From Psettodes erumei (taxonomy: Eukaryota > Chordata > Actinopteri > Pleuronectiformes > Psettodidae), in assembly GCA_016785225.1 (NCBI GenBank), contig JAFBJZ010000855.1, positions 620,001-684,000 of the forward strand: 64,000 nt of DNA, read 5' to 3'. The notes beneath the pieces were generated by a model. That model did not search any database. It saw nothing but the letters and a program-made list of their open reading frames with translations, and was not told the origin of the DNA. Each line of letters begins with the position of its first letter. The stretch's first letter is position 1. Below, piece by piece: positions 12,516 to 25,100 of this stretch. A program made the position numbers and the translations under genes.

Positions 12516-15500
12516 AAAGGGGTGAAAGACAAGCTCAGAGACAGAGCATTGACACCTCAGGTGTGTGTTAAGGTAAGATGATGTCCTTGAAATGTCTCTG
12601 CCTCTCTCCCTGAAACTGCAGCATCAAACCGTGCTCCTGCTTAATGTGTTTAATGCAGTCTGCTGGCGACCACTGTGACTCCAAGCAAATGACTGAACGA
12701 GAAAGTGAACAGAAAATTGTTTGAGAGATGATAGCGAAGAAAGTGACTGAACTGTACTAATGCCTCAATTTGATGCAGTTTCCTCTCTTCCTGTCACAGA
12801 GAGATGGGCTGAGAACCAGACAAGGTCTTTAAAGTGTTTTTCACACCTTGAGGTTTGGTTCAGGTCTTTTTTACACATTCCACTTTACTAGTTTTACTAG
12901 TTTAAGTTTACTTGGCTGATGATAACTATGGTTTTGGCTGGAGTTTACCAGACATATAATTCAATACTGGTTGTGGTAAAATAGTAATGGACTATTAAGG
13001 CCTTAATATTGGATTTCGAGCAGCCCAACATGACTCAGCTGTAACCCTGCTGTGCTGGAGATAATTAGTGAAGACATGAGGAAAATGGTGAAAATTGTTT
13101 TTTGCTCGTGGTTTGTAGTTTGTGATGCTGGGCTAGATATTCAGTAAGAGAATAGAGAATGAAGGGGGGTAAAAAACACAAGCTACTGTATGTATCTCTA
13201 CATACTGCATGTAGACATAAGTATGCACGCACACACAGATACAGAAGCACTGAGTATGCGGGTGAGCGGTCTCCCCTCAACTCGTTCTGCTGTGTCACAA
13301 ATCAAGAGGAAGGTAAACATGAGAGGAATGCAACAAAAAAGAAACCTGGGGGATGAGTGGTCATAAAACAGAGGAAAAATACAGGCGGAGTCATGTAACC
13401 TGGGGAACATACACACAAACACACATGCAAGACCTCTAGTGGGGATACTTATCGGCCAAATGTGCAAGTGATTATAGTTGCAGAAAAGGTTTGCGTCTAC
13501 CCATGTTTCTATTGTGTCCATTTACATGCCTGTGTAGAATCTATGTTGTATGTAGTTGTATCGTCTTATGTTCCATTTATATTTTGTTTCTGTAACTTTT
13601 ATATTTTATGTGAAACATTATTGTTTTATTATTTTGTTGTATTTGTTTTATTATTATCTTATCTTAGAGGAGAGGATGAACCCAACACAAAATTGTGGCA
13701 TTTGAACCCACTGCCATATTTTGAATATTGACACATAGGCCACATTTTCTGTCTGCAGCAGGGGTAGTCAGTCTGACACTCTGGGCCCCTCTTTTAAAAC
13801 AAATGAGGAAATAAGGACCCCCCCAGTCTGCTTTTTTATATCTCGGGGCATAAGTTTGGGAACTATATTTCCTTATTGGGCATTATGAGGGCTGTAAACA
13901 GGAAGTATAATCTTAACCACTCTTGTAGCTACAACTGACTGTTGGTGAGTGGGCCAATTCAGAAGCCAAACCACAACAACTATCTTCCCCGCTTTCAGAA
14001 CTCCTGCAGGTCTGTCCCTCAGTATCTTTGCCTCACATCTCTCAGTCTCCACCCTAACATTCAATATTCAAATGTAATCTGCTCAAAGTGAAATTAAATT
14101 GAAATGAAAGCGCGACAAAATAAAACTGTATGAGCTTTGATGTGAAGGGTGGTCAGATGTTCACAGACTGTTTTACAATACTCAACAGAGTTAAACTTGC
14201 TGATAACATGAAATTCAAAAAAGTGCCCACAGTCACAGACATATTAACACACAGGGAGCACACAGGCATCCATCTTCCACAACTTCACTCCCTCCATGTG
14301 CGACTCCAATACCTTGCAACCCTTCCAAAAAATCTTCAAGGTTGTTATTGGCTGCTCTCAGTCTTGGGTTCCCTTGGTCCAAGTGCTGTCTGCTCTCTGT
14401 CTCTTTCCCTCTCTCTTTTTCTCCTACCTTTATGTTAAAAAAATATGAGAAGGAATGTGCAGCTTCAACACTTTCCTGCAGATCAGAATAAGAAAAATGA
14501 AACATTTCAAGCTAAGCAGACTTTTACAGCTTTGGAAGGCTAGTTATGTCCTTTTCAGCTACAACTGTTTACTTGTTCATTAATGGTGTCATCAACCACC
14601 AGTCTGTCTTCCCCTCTGCTTTTGTTGCGGTAATTACTCTGCACTGATTGCCAAAGCTCGTCGCCAGCCACATGGACGAATGACTGATACACACAAGGCA
14701 TAAGGTGCTGTGTCAGCTTGCAGTGTGAATACTGAGTCTGCATGTTTGGTTGCACTCTTTTTGAGATGGGACAGGACGCAAACACCTAAACCTTTACAGA
14801 CTCAGGTCAATAGTGTCAATATTCCACTTGTTCAAACAGCAGGCACTTTATGTTCAGTCAATGTTTCCCTGCACAAATGAAGTTGTTGTTCTGTGTTTCA
14901 ATAGAAGCTTCTGCATTGCCCACCAATTCTCCAGTTTTTCATTTTGCATTGCTAATGCCTTTTGGCTTGTCCTGTTTTACTTTCTTTCCATTCTTTCATT
15001 AGAGCCATTAAGGTCTGCGAGAAAGAAAGAAACTTCTAAACATTTCCTGAGCCTTAGCTGGCTCAGTGAAACCCCACCGAGCACTGGGATTTCTCCCCAC
15101 AGGTCACGCAGCCAGAGCTGAGCAAAGACAAACACACATTTAAGATTCAACTGAGTGGCCCTGTCACTGCTCTTGTAGAAACAGTGCCGCTCACATATTG
15201 GCTGGGCAAACCTAATTGAAAACACATGTGTAAATGCAGAAAGCAGAAGCTGAGTGGCCTCGTGTCGCTGATAGGGAGCACGTGAAACCGAAGACGATCA
15301 GATCTTTGCGTTCTTGAGGAGGCACAGTGGGCGGAAACATCCAGTTTTTCATGTCAACATGGAATCAACAAACAGTGAATTTAAAAACTAAAATGTGTAT
15401 TGAGCATTATGCAGCCAACAGTGCCAGTAACACAGGAGAAATTTGCTATGTGAAATGCCTGTAAAAAAACATTCCCTCTAGAGTATAATTTCACAATGCT

Positions 15501-17638
15501 AAATGTGATATGTATAAAACAAAGGCATTCATGAAATGCTCCAGCTCCACATAGATTTTGTTTTACGATTTCTGTAGATTTCCTGTTCTGCAGTCACTAC
15601 GTTGTCCATTTCCAGATTCCTAACCTCTGAACTTTCTTGCCCTCTTTGACACACAACATCTGGAATGCTTTCAGCTAGCCATGGTTTTCCCTTGGGACAC
15701 ACACATTCATAGATTGACACTTACACACATGCATGGAAGGCCACAGAACAGGATGGAAACTCTCATGACATCTGCTTAATCTAATCTCAAACTGGCAAAG
15801 CAGCAAGTAATACAAGTCTGGGGTGTAGGCTTGTGTGAGCTGAGAAGAGTGTGTTCAAAGAGATGACTCCCTAACTGTAATCTGTGTTTTGTATTTTTAC
15901 TTCTTGGGTTTGGGAGTAGACAAATCTCCAGGAATGCTTTGTTTGAGCTTCTAGGGAAGCTTGTATTTTTAGGCTTAAGACAGTTATTTGCTGGTTTACT
16001 ATGGAGGAAGTGTTAGTGAGGTCTTAACATCTTGTTTACACTGATAAAAAAGAGACTGACTTCATATTAACTGTTGACTACAAATATCAGTTTGAGATGA
16101 GCCTCCAGGGGTCTGCAGGTCTGTGGGCTACTTCCAGTTAATAAAAAATCATGAGTTAAAAGTTTAACAACACTCCTGCTCTGCTTACTCTTAATCCCAC
16201 ATGTCTTGCCATCTTACCTTCTTTGCAGCCTTTGATGGTGACCTCCTGGTGGGTTTCTGCACCTGGCTGCTTAGCGTGACCGGCTGCTTGGACACAGAGC
16301 CATTCTCACGCTTCTTGCTGGGGGAGGACAGGACCAAGGACGGTGAGGTGGAGGGGGATGCCGGGGGAGAGGATGAGGAGGGAGGCCCCGTCCCGAGAAT
16401 GGCCATCTCCTCTGTAGCGGTGAGGCGCAGGCTGCGCAGACTTTCGTGTGTCTCATGGTCCACCACTAGCAACCTGGTCTCATGGTCTATGGCTTTGATT
16501 CGCTGAACCACCTGAAGGATGGGATGGTAATTTAGTTAAAAACAAGAATCTGAGTGAGAATGTGATGCTCCATCAACCTTTGTGTTTTTCCAGCAAAATT
16601 TAAGCACCAGAGCAGCAGAACTGTCCTGAGTGCTTCAAACACAACAATGTTATGGCTATCTGTACACAGCGCAAGCTGGTGTACTCTGCCTCATCTGAGC
16701 CTCCTCTCTATATCTGACCAGCAGCCCTGACCAAAGTGACCACATGCAAACAGAAGTAGACATAGTTTGTCAATGAATTTATTCATATGCACAGTTGTAT
16801 GGTCATATTTTCAAGGCATTATATGATTTCACATGTAAACATTCATCAGTGACTTGCTTATTTTCATGAGAAACACCAGTGATCAAAGTGAACATCTGAA
16901 ACAATACGTTGTAAAGCCTATAGGATCAAAAAGTAGAGAGTCTTGTCAATCTGCTTGAAGCCCTTTGTCAGAGCATACCTTCATTTCAAACAAAGGAACA
17001 GAGTAGGTGAGTTACAGTCACATGATATGGCACATGTGACTGTAAAGTACATAGTCAGATTTTTAACTAGGATAGCAGTCAGTGGAGCACTTACCTCAGC
17101 CAAGGCCAAACTATCCTATAATGTCAGATTATTGTGTGGATCTGCACTAAATTGTACAGTCGTTTAGATCTCAATGCAATTAATATGTCTGATTGGTTTA
17201 CATTAAGATCCATACATTATTTGCTGAGAAGTATTAAAATAACCAGTATTACAATGTTTACAACTTGCAGGCTGTTGGTTCATCACGTCAGGAGGAGGGT
17301 GGTGTGTTGGCTGAATGACTGTACCAGGATGAACACATCAGTCAGGGTGACCTGAAGATGTCCCCTCTGCACAGGCGCCCCGTGACACGAGATAAAAGAA
17401 CAACCACAAATCTGAATACACGTCCACTTACCTGATGGTGTGTCTCTTTGTCCACGTTAACTCCATTCACTGCAACCAGTCGGTCCCCGGCGCGCAGCCC
17501 CGACGCTTCTGCAGGAGAGCCAGGCTCCACTTTGCGGATAAACTGTCCACTCTTCCCTTTCTCGCCATGCAGGTGAAATCCATACCCGTTCTCCGCTTTT
17601 GTCATGACACAAAGCCGCGGTTTCCGCTCGGTGGCCAT
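1960..17638 (-). CDS. nherf2: NHERF2-type PDZ scaffold, 5' half (3' end off the left edge)
   Basis: Three exons are visible on the minus strand: 17432-17638, 16218-16511 and about 1960-2142. Exons 1 and 2 join in phase 0 and encode PDZ1, with the carboxylate-binding loop [13 protein letters not shown] and the PDZ core [20 protein letters not shown]. Exon 3 encodes the start of PDZ2, with [24 protein letters not shown]1 and NHERF2 are tandem-PDZ adaptors of the apical cortex. They link the tails of transporters and receptors such as NHE3 and GPCRs to ezrin through a C-terminal ERM-binding tail. That tail and the end of PDZ2 lie beyond position 1. I favour NHERF2 over NHERF1 because of [18 protein letters not shown] and LTATEEMA, which match my recollection of the NHERF2 family. 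The second intron is about 14 kb. Confidence 0.85.
7196..7264. repeat. (TG)n-rich low-complexity tract
   Basis: An imperfect TG run ending in a near-pure stretch at about 7236-7262. It produces Cys-Val repeat peptides in open frames, which are not genes. Confidence 0.85.
7303..7460 (+). mobile_element. Interspersed repeat, copy 1 (perciform-type)
   Basis: The stretch contains TTATGCTAAGCTAAC (7331-7345), then GGCTGTAGCTACGTATTTAC and an AGGAGAGTGGCATCAGTCTTCTCA-like segment. The same order of motifs recurs at about 35235-35420 in the same orientation. I recall this motif set as an abundant dispersed repeat in perciform genomes, but I cannot name the family. The ends are approximate. Confidence 0.6.
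9363..9400. repeat. (TC)19 microsatellite
   Basis: A pure TC dinucleotide run. The minus-strand frame through it reads as an Arg-Glu repeat and is spurious. Confidence 0.95.
10364..10420. repeat. Compound (TC)n(AC)n microsatellite
   Basis: A TC run switches directly to an AC run at about 10393. Confidence 0.95.
12482..12513. repeat. (GT)16 microsatellite
   Basis: A pure GT run. Confidence 0.95.
16218..16511 (-). CDS. nherf2: nherf2 exon 2: end of PDZ1 and Ser/Pro linker
   Basis: The exon has 98 codons, phase 0 on both sides. The acceptor is CCTTCAG before GTGGTTCAGCG (minus strand) and the donor is AAG before GTAAGA. It begins [18 protein letters not shown], the last strand and helix of PDZ1, followed by LTATEEMA. 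A low-complexity Ser/Pro linker and a basic segment ([12 protein letters not shown]) come next. The linker is expected to be disordered and poorly conserved in this family. Confidence 0.88.
16512..17431. other. Intron 1 of nherf2
   Basis: A 920-bp phase-0 intron bounded by GTAAGT and CCTTCAG on the minus strand. Nothing else is recognised in it. Confidence 0.85.
17432..17638 (-). CDS. nherf2: nherf2 exon 1: start codon and first two thirds of PDZ1
   Basis: The exon has 69 codons, starting [10 protein letters not shown] and ending at ETHHQ. The ATG is at 17636-17638 on the minus strand. The 3' edge is a consensus donor, CAG followed by GTAAGT (minus strand), which leaves phase 0. The GYGF carboxylate-binding loop is at residues 19-22. 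The following frame VSGRVF is intron read-through. The exon is GC-rich, as expected next to a CpG-type promoter. Confidence 0.9.
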
Positions 17639-18060
17639 TTCTCCTGTCGTTTTAAAGCTCCTGCAGAGTTCAGTTAAGGTAAATCATCAAAACGCAAAGA
17701 GGAGAGTTTAGGAGAGCGGGCGCAGGGCTAAACTTCCACAGAGCGAAAGCTTATCTGCCCAATACGCACGCTCTCCCCCATACTAGAGCAACACGAAAAT
17801 AAGCAGTTAGTAGCTCCAAATACGCTCAAGAAGAATACAATCCACTGTACAAAATGCAATTAAAAGGCAGCAAAGTTAAACTTTAAGATAACGATGCGAC
17901 CAGTCCACCAGATCGTGTGTTATGTCCAGGCTGAAGCGCACTGTTGGCGACTCCAAAACTGCTCCGTCTCAGAAGCGCGCAGACTTCAGAGCCTCCAGTC
18001 GAGCATCACTAATGTGACTGCAGACGTGTTAAAGTAGAAGAGATCACCAGGCGCTCACCT
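17639..18060 (-). promoter_or_regulatory. Putative 5'UTR and promoter of nherf2
   Basis: This DNA is upstream of the nherf2 ATG and is richer in GC and CpG than its surroundings (for example 17700-17760 and 17940-18010), as is usual for a TATA-less promoter. I cannot place the transcription start. Confidence 0.4.
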
Positions 18061-19706
18061 CTCCCTCGACGTTTATCCATAACAACTGGTGAGAGAATAT
18101 GTATTCACGTACTTATTGTAGTTCGTGCCTAGTGCGCCAATAGCACCACCTACCTCCAGGCTGGCTACCTGTTTGCTTCTCACAGGGAACTAAAATATTA
18201 AGGGCAGTGACCAAATCTACAAAATGATACAATACTGCCCCTGGGTGGAAGCAAATTGTGACCATGTCCTTATAAACTAATGACACCACCAGAGAGAGCA
18301 AATATACAATCATGTACAGTAGTAGTAGATTAGTTTATGCCACAGTGACAAATGAAATAAGCAAAAAGCTATTTACACAGAGATAATTGCTTTTTCCTGA
18401 ATATAATTTCCAGGCTTCAGATTGGCCACTTACAATTAATGTACATTTATTATGTCGCCGGGAAGTTTCGGTGAGCTGTCACGCCTGTGTTGACGTTGGT
18501 ATGTAGACTCACTGTGTATCGTCAACAGACCAGAGCCACAGAGACCAGAACATAATGAGCTGATACAGCTCGAGTTTATTTAAATACGCTGTTGCAATAT
18601 CCCACTGCGACCACTGGAGGGCACTAAAGACTTCTAAATACTGTGAAATCAACCGTCCGTTCACCTGGTGTGAAGGTAAAAAAAAAAAAAACTCTACATA
18701 CAAATCTTCCAGTCAAACCTTTCTAAGTAATAACTTCAACAGAGCTGTCTTTCTTATATTCTATCCATATTCACAAAGGCAGGTTTATTCAAGGGCTGTT
18801 CAGTGCAATGCATTACAAGTGTTGGTGTTGTTTGATGATGTTAGACTACAACTTTATTTAACAAAAATATCATAGAAACAACAATGTGAACTAGTGGTAA
18901 AAAAATAAAAAGATTACAAAAGAGTATAATTAAGCATTATAAGCAACAAAATATGTATTTTGTGCTGTAGACTCGGTGATGACTGAATAAAATGGAAATG
19001 TGATCATTTCAGTTTTTTCCTAACTGATTCATTTCAGCCAGTAATGTTCATTTAGAATATTTTTCAAAATAAATTTCACTAATTTTATCAGTGTGTTGTT
19101 GATTTTCATAGAGCAGTAAATGCAGTTTTGTAATACATAAATTCCTGTACTTCATCTTTAATGGATCACAGAACATCCGGTTAGACTGAGTTAGAGCTCA
19201 CAGCCTAACTGCAATGAAATCAATCCTTAAATGAAGTTTATTACTGTATATCTCAGTTAAATATCATTGTGTCATCCTACAGATCTTCCTGTCTGCAGCC
19301 AGCTCTACTGGAACAGAGCATCACTTCCTCCGTCAGCTCCTCATGGGAACACACAAGCAAATCAGTGTCGGTTTGCTCTGGTGTCCTGACACGCTCACTT
19401 CGGCCTCTGTTTTTCACTGTATCCCCATTTGCCGATAAATGGTCTAATCTTGATGAATGTTCCATTTAATACATCATTTTCCAGTCAGTCAAGCCAGGAA
19501 GGCTCATCCTTTTTATGGGGGCACTTTAGTGAATTAAATTTTAGCAGAGACAACAAGATGACACATTATTGTTCCTGCTTGGAGGTTTACTTTATTTTTA
19601 GAATGACGTTAGCATGTCCTGAGGCACAAACAAATATCTCAATTTTTGTTGCTAAAAATGTGACAAACACAGAATTTGTAAAATAGTGGGTCCCTAGCTA
19701 AGACCA

Positions 19707-19738
19707 CCAGCAGCAGAACTGCAAGGTTCTGCTGCTGG
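19707..19738. repeat. Perfect 13-bp inverted repeat with 6-nt loop
   Basis: The left arm CCAGCAGCAGAAC (19707-19719) pairs perfectly with GTTCTGCTGCTGG (19726-19738) around the loop TGCAAG. It is too short for a typical pre-miRNA unless pairing extends weakly beyond the arms. Confidence 0.85.
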
Positions 19739-21820
19739 ATATGCTGCTTTGCCTTATGTGTTTGTGTGCATAAAAAGCAAGATTTAAAGAAGCATCAAGA
19801 GCACAAGGTCTTCATCAATTACCAGACTTAAATGAAATAATGGTTCATGTGCATGCACTAATGCACAAGCCAGCATATTTTTGTAAAGAGTAATCACACA
19901 CTCACATTCACATTTACACAGACACTGCTGTCCAAAACGTATGAGGAAACTATTTTTTTTCTTTCACTATCCAAAGCTCATGACCATAGTTGAGGGTTGG
20001 AACATTTTTCTCAGAAATCAAAAGCTTTAACTTCCAGCTCAGCTATCTGCTCACCACAACAGTCTGGAACAGATCTTCAGAACCAGGAGGAACTATGTGG
20101 ATCCAATCCTGGGCCTGGAACAGTGGACCAACCTTTTACCCTTACAAGGTTGTGAATGCCTGCAAATGTTGAGAAAAACAGAAGAGCTGTGGTGATACTC
20201 TGACCTTTTTCTGCTATAGGAAAGAGATGGTTTTGGCATTATTCTGTCAGCATCTTACTCTCCCACACTCCCACACACACAAACACACATACATTATGAG
20301 GCTCGTCTAACTGCACCGGCTCAGTATTCGGCTCAGTTGCCCTGTGTTTATATTAAAGGAGACAGTGGCTGCCATCAGGGAAGAATCCCCAGGGGAAACT
20401 CCAAGTTTAGTCTTTGTCATGGCCATCACAGCTTCACCTACATGGCTCCATAAGTCAGCAAACACATTAGACACTCACAAGATCCAAAGCAGACAATGTT
20501 ATGTATAAGCTCCAGGTTTTTTAGGGTGATGACAAAAAAATTGTAGTCAAAGCTTTGCAGTCCCTCGCCGCTCAATTTAGCCAATCCCTGGTGTAGACTT
20601 CAGACTTTAATTAATTCAGCCAAGAAATCAGGCTTTTTACTGATAAATAATCTATTACACATGACCAAGACTTAAGATGCAACCAGCGCTACTACATATC
20701 TGTATAGGAAGTGATCATTCTGTGTTTCATGGGTGACAGCTCTCACACACCACTGCCTTTAGTGTTTATACTGAACGGTGTTTTTTTTTGCTTGAAGTAA
20801 CACATTCATTATTCACACGAAGGATTTCCAAGCTTTTCACCTAAATGCATAAAATGCACAAATAATTTATATCTTATAACTTATAGCAAATTAACAAATA
20901 ATTTGCCATAAGCCTAAAAACAAAAGCATGAACATGCTCTCTACCACTTTTGACCTGGTTTAATTCCTACTGACACACAGACATGCTCCCTGCTGTACCT
21001 CTCCTTCCACTTTGGTGCATTCAGTTTTACAAAGAGTCACCGAAAACTCAAATTGACTTACTGAATGACAGAGAAGGCATGGGCAAAGAGACATAAATGT
21101 TCTTTGGATTGTGAAACATCTTAGCTTCAGTATGTTGTGGCAGACTGAATAGCGCATGTATGCATCTTGGGTTTATTCTACTGGAGCAACTATCTCGTAT
21201 ACATTATTGAAATGGACAGAGGCATCCTGCCTCTCCCCCTTGCAGAGGGATAAAATCACACTGTGGGGTGGAGAAGGGCACAGCTCTCAGCTTTAATTAA
21301 CCACACAGGACAACCTACACCTCCCTCTCTTCCTTACCCTTACACTGCTCCTCGCTCATCTATGTCTATCTGCAGCTGAAAGACACTGTGAAATGCAAAG
21401 GAAAATGATTCATTTACTATCCCCTTTATTTTTACATTATCACTTTATCACTAACGAGTGTTGGTCGAGCAGTCTGTTTTAAATTTTTTCCTAATGTTTA
21501 CATTTGTAGCATATTGTTTTGAAAAAAAAGCTTGAGAGGTGTGTAGCTGCAGATTTGGTCAATGTGCAGTACTTTGCATGTCAAATTATCATTTGATTGA
21601 ATGATACTATCAAAAATATAGGTTAATGCAGGTTTGAGTATCAAAGAATGTGGCCCTGCGTTCTGCCCTTCACAGCCTGCCCCAGAGATATTTTTTTGTG
21701 ACTTGTTGACTCTTTGGTAACACAGTTAGGACTCTTTTGAGAGATTATTTCCTGTTTATTTTCGATGTTTCCCTATCTTTGTGATTGTCTAATGTATTCC
21801 ACCTGTGCCTCGTTATCCCT

Positions 21821-21960
21821 GCTAGCCTCCAGCCAACCTCCCAGTTGGCTAGCCTTCGGCCTGCTAGCCTCTAGCCAGCCAGCCAGCTAGCCTCCAGCCT
21901 GCTAGCCTCCAGCCAGCTTCGCAGTCGGTTAGCTGTCAGCCTGATAGCTTTCAGCCTGTG
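21821..21960. repeat. GCTAGCCTCCAGCC-type minisatellite
   Basis: Degenerate tandem units of about 14-20 bp, with core GCTAGCC and CAGCC, appear at least six times. The flanks (CCTGTGCCTCGTTATCC upstream) resemble a dispersed fish repeat in my memory, so this may be expansion within an old element. Confidence 0.7.
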
Positions 21961-22161
21961 CCAGAGCAGATTTGGTTTAGGTTCCTGTGCCTACAGCCTT
22001 TCTTTCCAGAGTCAGCTGGCTCACCACACGCTCCTGTTCCCCAGAGCGTGAATTACCCTTTGGTTTCAGAATTTGATGACTGTTAACAGTCACCTTCCTT
22101 GGGAACTCGTCTGGCCATTTTTCCTGAGGTGCGGGGAGGTCGGAGGAGATGACCGGGATGT

Positions 22162-22185
22162 CACCACCACCACCACCACCACCAC
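22162..22185. repeat. (CAC)8 trinucleotide repeat
   Basis: A pure CAC run just after the minisatellite region, not in a recognised gene. Confidence 0.9.
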
Positions 22186-25100
22186 AAACTTCCCAGCATG
22201 AAAGATACTCAGCTGCTAGTTCTTCAGGAGCCAGACTGAGCCTCAGCCCTCCTTAGCCCCATAGCACCAAGCCCTCCAGAACCTCCACTGCCCAGTGCCA
22301 TGATTGACACCCAGCAAGGTCCCAACTAGTCCCTCACAGGTATGAACACCCAGGTACAAGCTGTTGATGTGAAGATGGGTCCAAAAGAACATCATGATAC
22401 AAATGTGGGTGAATCAAAACCTATGTTAGTTAACAAGAATAATTTGAATAGTTTCCATTAAAAATGTCTGAAGCAGGTTCAAAAGCTGAATATCAGTGTC
22501 ACCATAACTTTCCCCAAACTTGAGTATTGTCTTGCTCTGGACCCATTATTCACAGAAATGCTCAGAGCTTTTCTCTTCTTTTGTCTTTTGTCTCAAGATG
22601 TGCCTTTTTTGAAGACAGAAAGATAACAAATTACTCGGTGCTCCTCAGTTGTCAGTAAATTATAATGTCTGTCACCTCCACCAAAATGAATTCTGAAATT
22701 TCTTTCTTCACTGTCGCCACACAAGCTGACATGTTGTTATTTAGTGAGACAGGAAACTCACCCTCCTCCTCTTTTGTGTCCCAGTGACTTCACAGCATCA
22801 ACAAACAGATCGTGCATCTTATAATGAAGTCAGCGGTCGGCCTTGACTAAGAATATCTTATTATGTGAAATATTGAACATGAAGAAACTTAATGAATGAC
22901 TGAGAATACAACATAAAATATTTTAGAGGAATTAAGTATAATCCACTAATCTTTCCCCATCAAAATAATTATTTCCCCTTAAATAAGTCACTCAAACCCA
23001 GGGAGACTCTCAGTGGACCATTGTGGTCTGCAAGGAGAGGGTCACATGAAGAACAAGGGTAATCAAGCAATTATTCTGCAAGCATGTTTACTTATAGCTG
23101 ATGATTATTGGCTGTGAAACCAGCAATATCTAAATGGCGATTCTGAATTTGGCTTTGACAGTGTTAATGTTATTAGAATTAGTTGTTAGAATTTTATAAA
23201 TTCCCAAGAGCAGTTGTGTTGGGGAAACTCTCCTCCAAGACGTTGCTGCTAATGTGGCATGAAATAGAATAGTGGAGTCTCTTGGGGTTATGTGTGATAA
23301 AATATGCCCACTGTGTTGTCTCCAAACTGCAGAGCTTCAGACCTTCTAAAACCAAAGTCAAAAACTGCCTAGAGCATCAGCAGGCATGTACAGTGTACAG
23401 AGGTTACTGAAGATATGTGCTGTAGTGTAACTGTTTTTTAATGAGCCATTTCTGCCCAGATTAAGAAACACCTCAGATGGTTTTTGGTTAATTAGACTAA
23501 CTTCTTACAATAGGAGTCAATGAGGACATTGCAGAACAAGTGGATGTTTGTGTGTACATACTACATTCATTATTTAATGCAGCAACAAAACATTTATTTT
23601 CCTTTGATCAAGTTCTTAGAAAACTATTTTGTGGCTGTTTTCGCAGAATCGCTTAAGAGTCAACGACAGCTCTAGTCTAATGGGCTCTTTTTTCTGTTTA
23701 ATAATACTGGTTCTTTCACTTGACATTGGACGATGGAACAAAAACAGCGTGACCGCAGACACCAGAAGCTACAGAAGGCACATAGTGTGTTTCTACCCCC
23801 ACACCCTGCTACAAAAGCAGGTTGTCAGTAAACACCTGGAATGAGGGCCAAGGATGAGGAGACAATTTTTTTTAATAGAAATACACTACAGAGAAGGGAA
23901 GGAAGATATAAAGGTGAGTTTAGAGAGCAGTGGGGAGAAATTATGTTACTAATGACATGTGCTACACAGGTGATACTTTAATTGCACAGAATGAATAACC
24001 TTCAACATGTTGTATTGAATAAATACTGAATATCCTGTCAGTATAACACAGAGTAATATTGCATAATTCCATGTAGTTAACAACAATGGAGTTTCTTTTT
24101 AACTTTTTTAACAATTTTTCGCAATCTATATTAGCAATATGTCTCAAAAATGTGTAATTGGCTTGAAGCTTACATAAAATTTTACCAAAGCTGCTTCAGG
24201 CTCCTTGGCAACAGAAAACACACAAAAAAGCATGTATGAAATCAGAGCTCACTTTTTGTCATATGGAGCTTTCGAGGCTCTCCATGTGATAAAAGTTGTG
24301 ATTACATGAGTAATAATAACAATGGTTATACATTTTCCTGCATTTACTGGTTAGTGGAGTCTTACGGCTCTCTTCAACCAAAGTTGATTGCAGTGTGAGC
24401 TTTTAAAGTAGCTTTTCAACTACTGTGGGGCTGTGGAGCAATGTGTCTATTAAGTGCAATTTCATTACTGATTCATTTGCTGGTTATTTCCTCAATTATT
24501 TGATTATTGAAGACAAAGTAGCAAATCCTCACATTTAAGGGCCTGGAAGCAATTCTTCTGTTATAAAAGTACTTCCTGACTGATTTTTCTATTGATCAAC
24601 TGTACTACAATTTAAACCATTTGCACTCCACACTGCGTTTTGATATAGTTATATTTATTAAAATAATAGTGAAATTTTTGATAGATCATTAAACTGGGGA
24701 AAAGCAAACACACCAAACTCCACCACCAACAACAAATAAAAGGTAAATCCCCAAGGGAAACTTCAAAATGTCTCCCTAAACTAAACTTTGCTGGCGTTAG
24801 CTTTTCTGATTGCTGTGATGTTTTATTTAATATCAGTCTGATGTTTCATTTCTGTGGCAAGCCTATGTTCTAGAGCCATAACACATAATATATCCAGATT
24901 TGTTCTAATGACCTTCCATTAGAAAAAAAGATATTTCCACTGATTTTGCAATAAGCTAACTGCTGAATATAGTTGGAATATACAGAGACATTACCATTTA
25001 AGTGTAAAGCTGCCACTCTCCTGTTTCAACTGGAAATAATGATAAAGTGCTTCAGTCTGAAACATAAACCTGCCATGATATTGATAAATCACAGAGACAA

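Larger units (their letters stand above)
2187..16217. other. Intron 2 of nherf2 (about 14 kb), no gene recognised
   Basis: No open frame here has a recognisable domain. The longest is a 157-codon minus-strand frame at 10578-11051 and it looks random. The stretch holds several microsatellites (7196-7264, 9363-9400, 10364-10420, 12482-12513), an interspersed repeat at about 7303-7460, and purine-rich low-complexity DNA at 3040-3110 and 3290-3430. I see no RNA gene. Confidence 0.55.
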
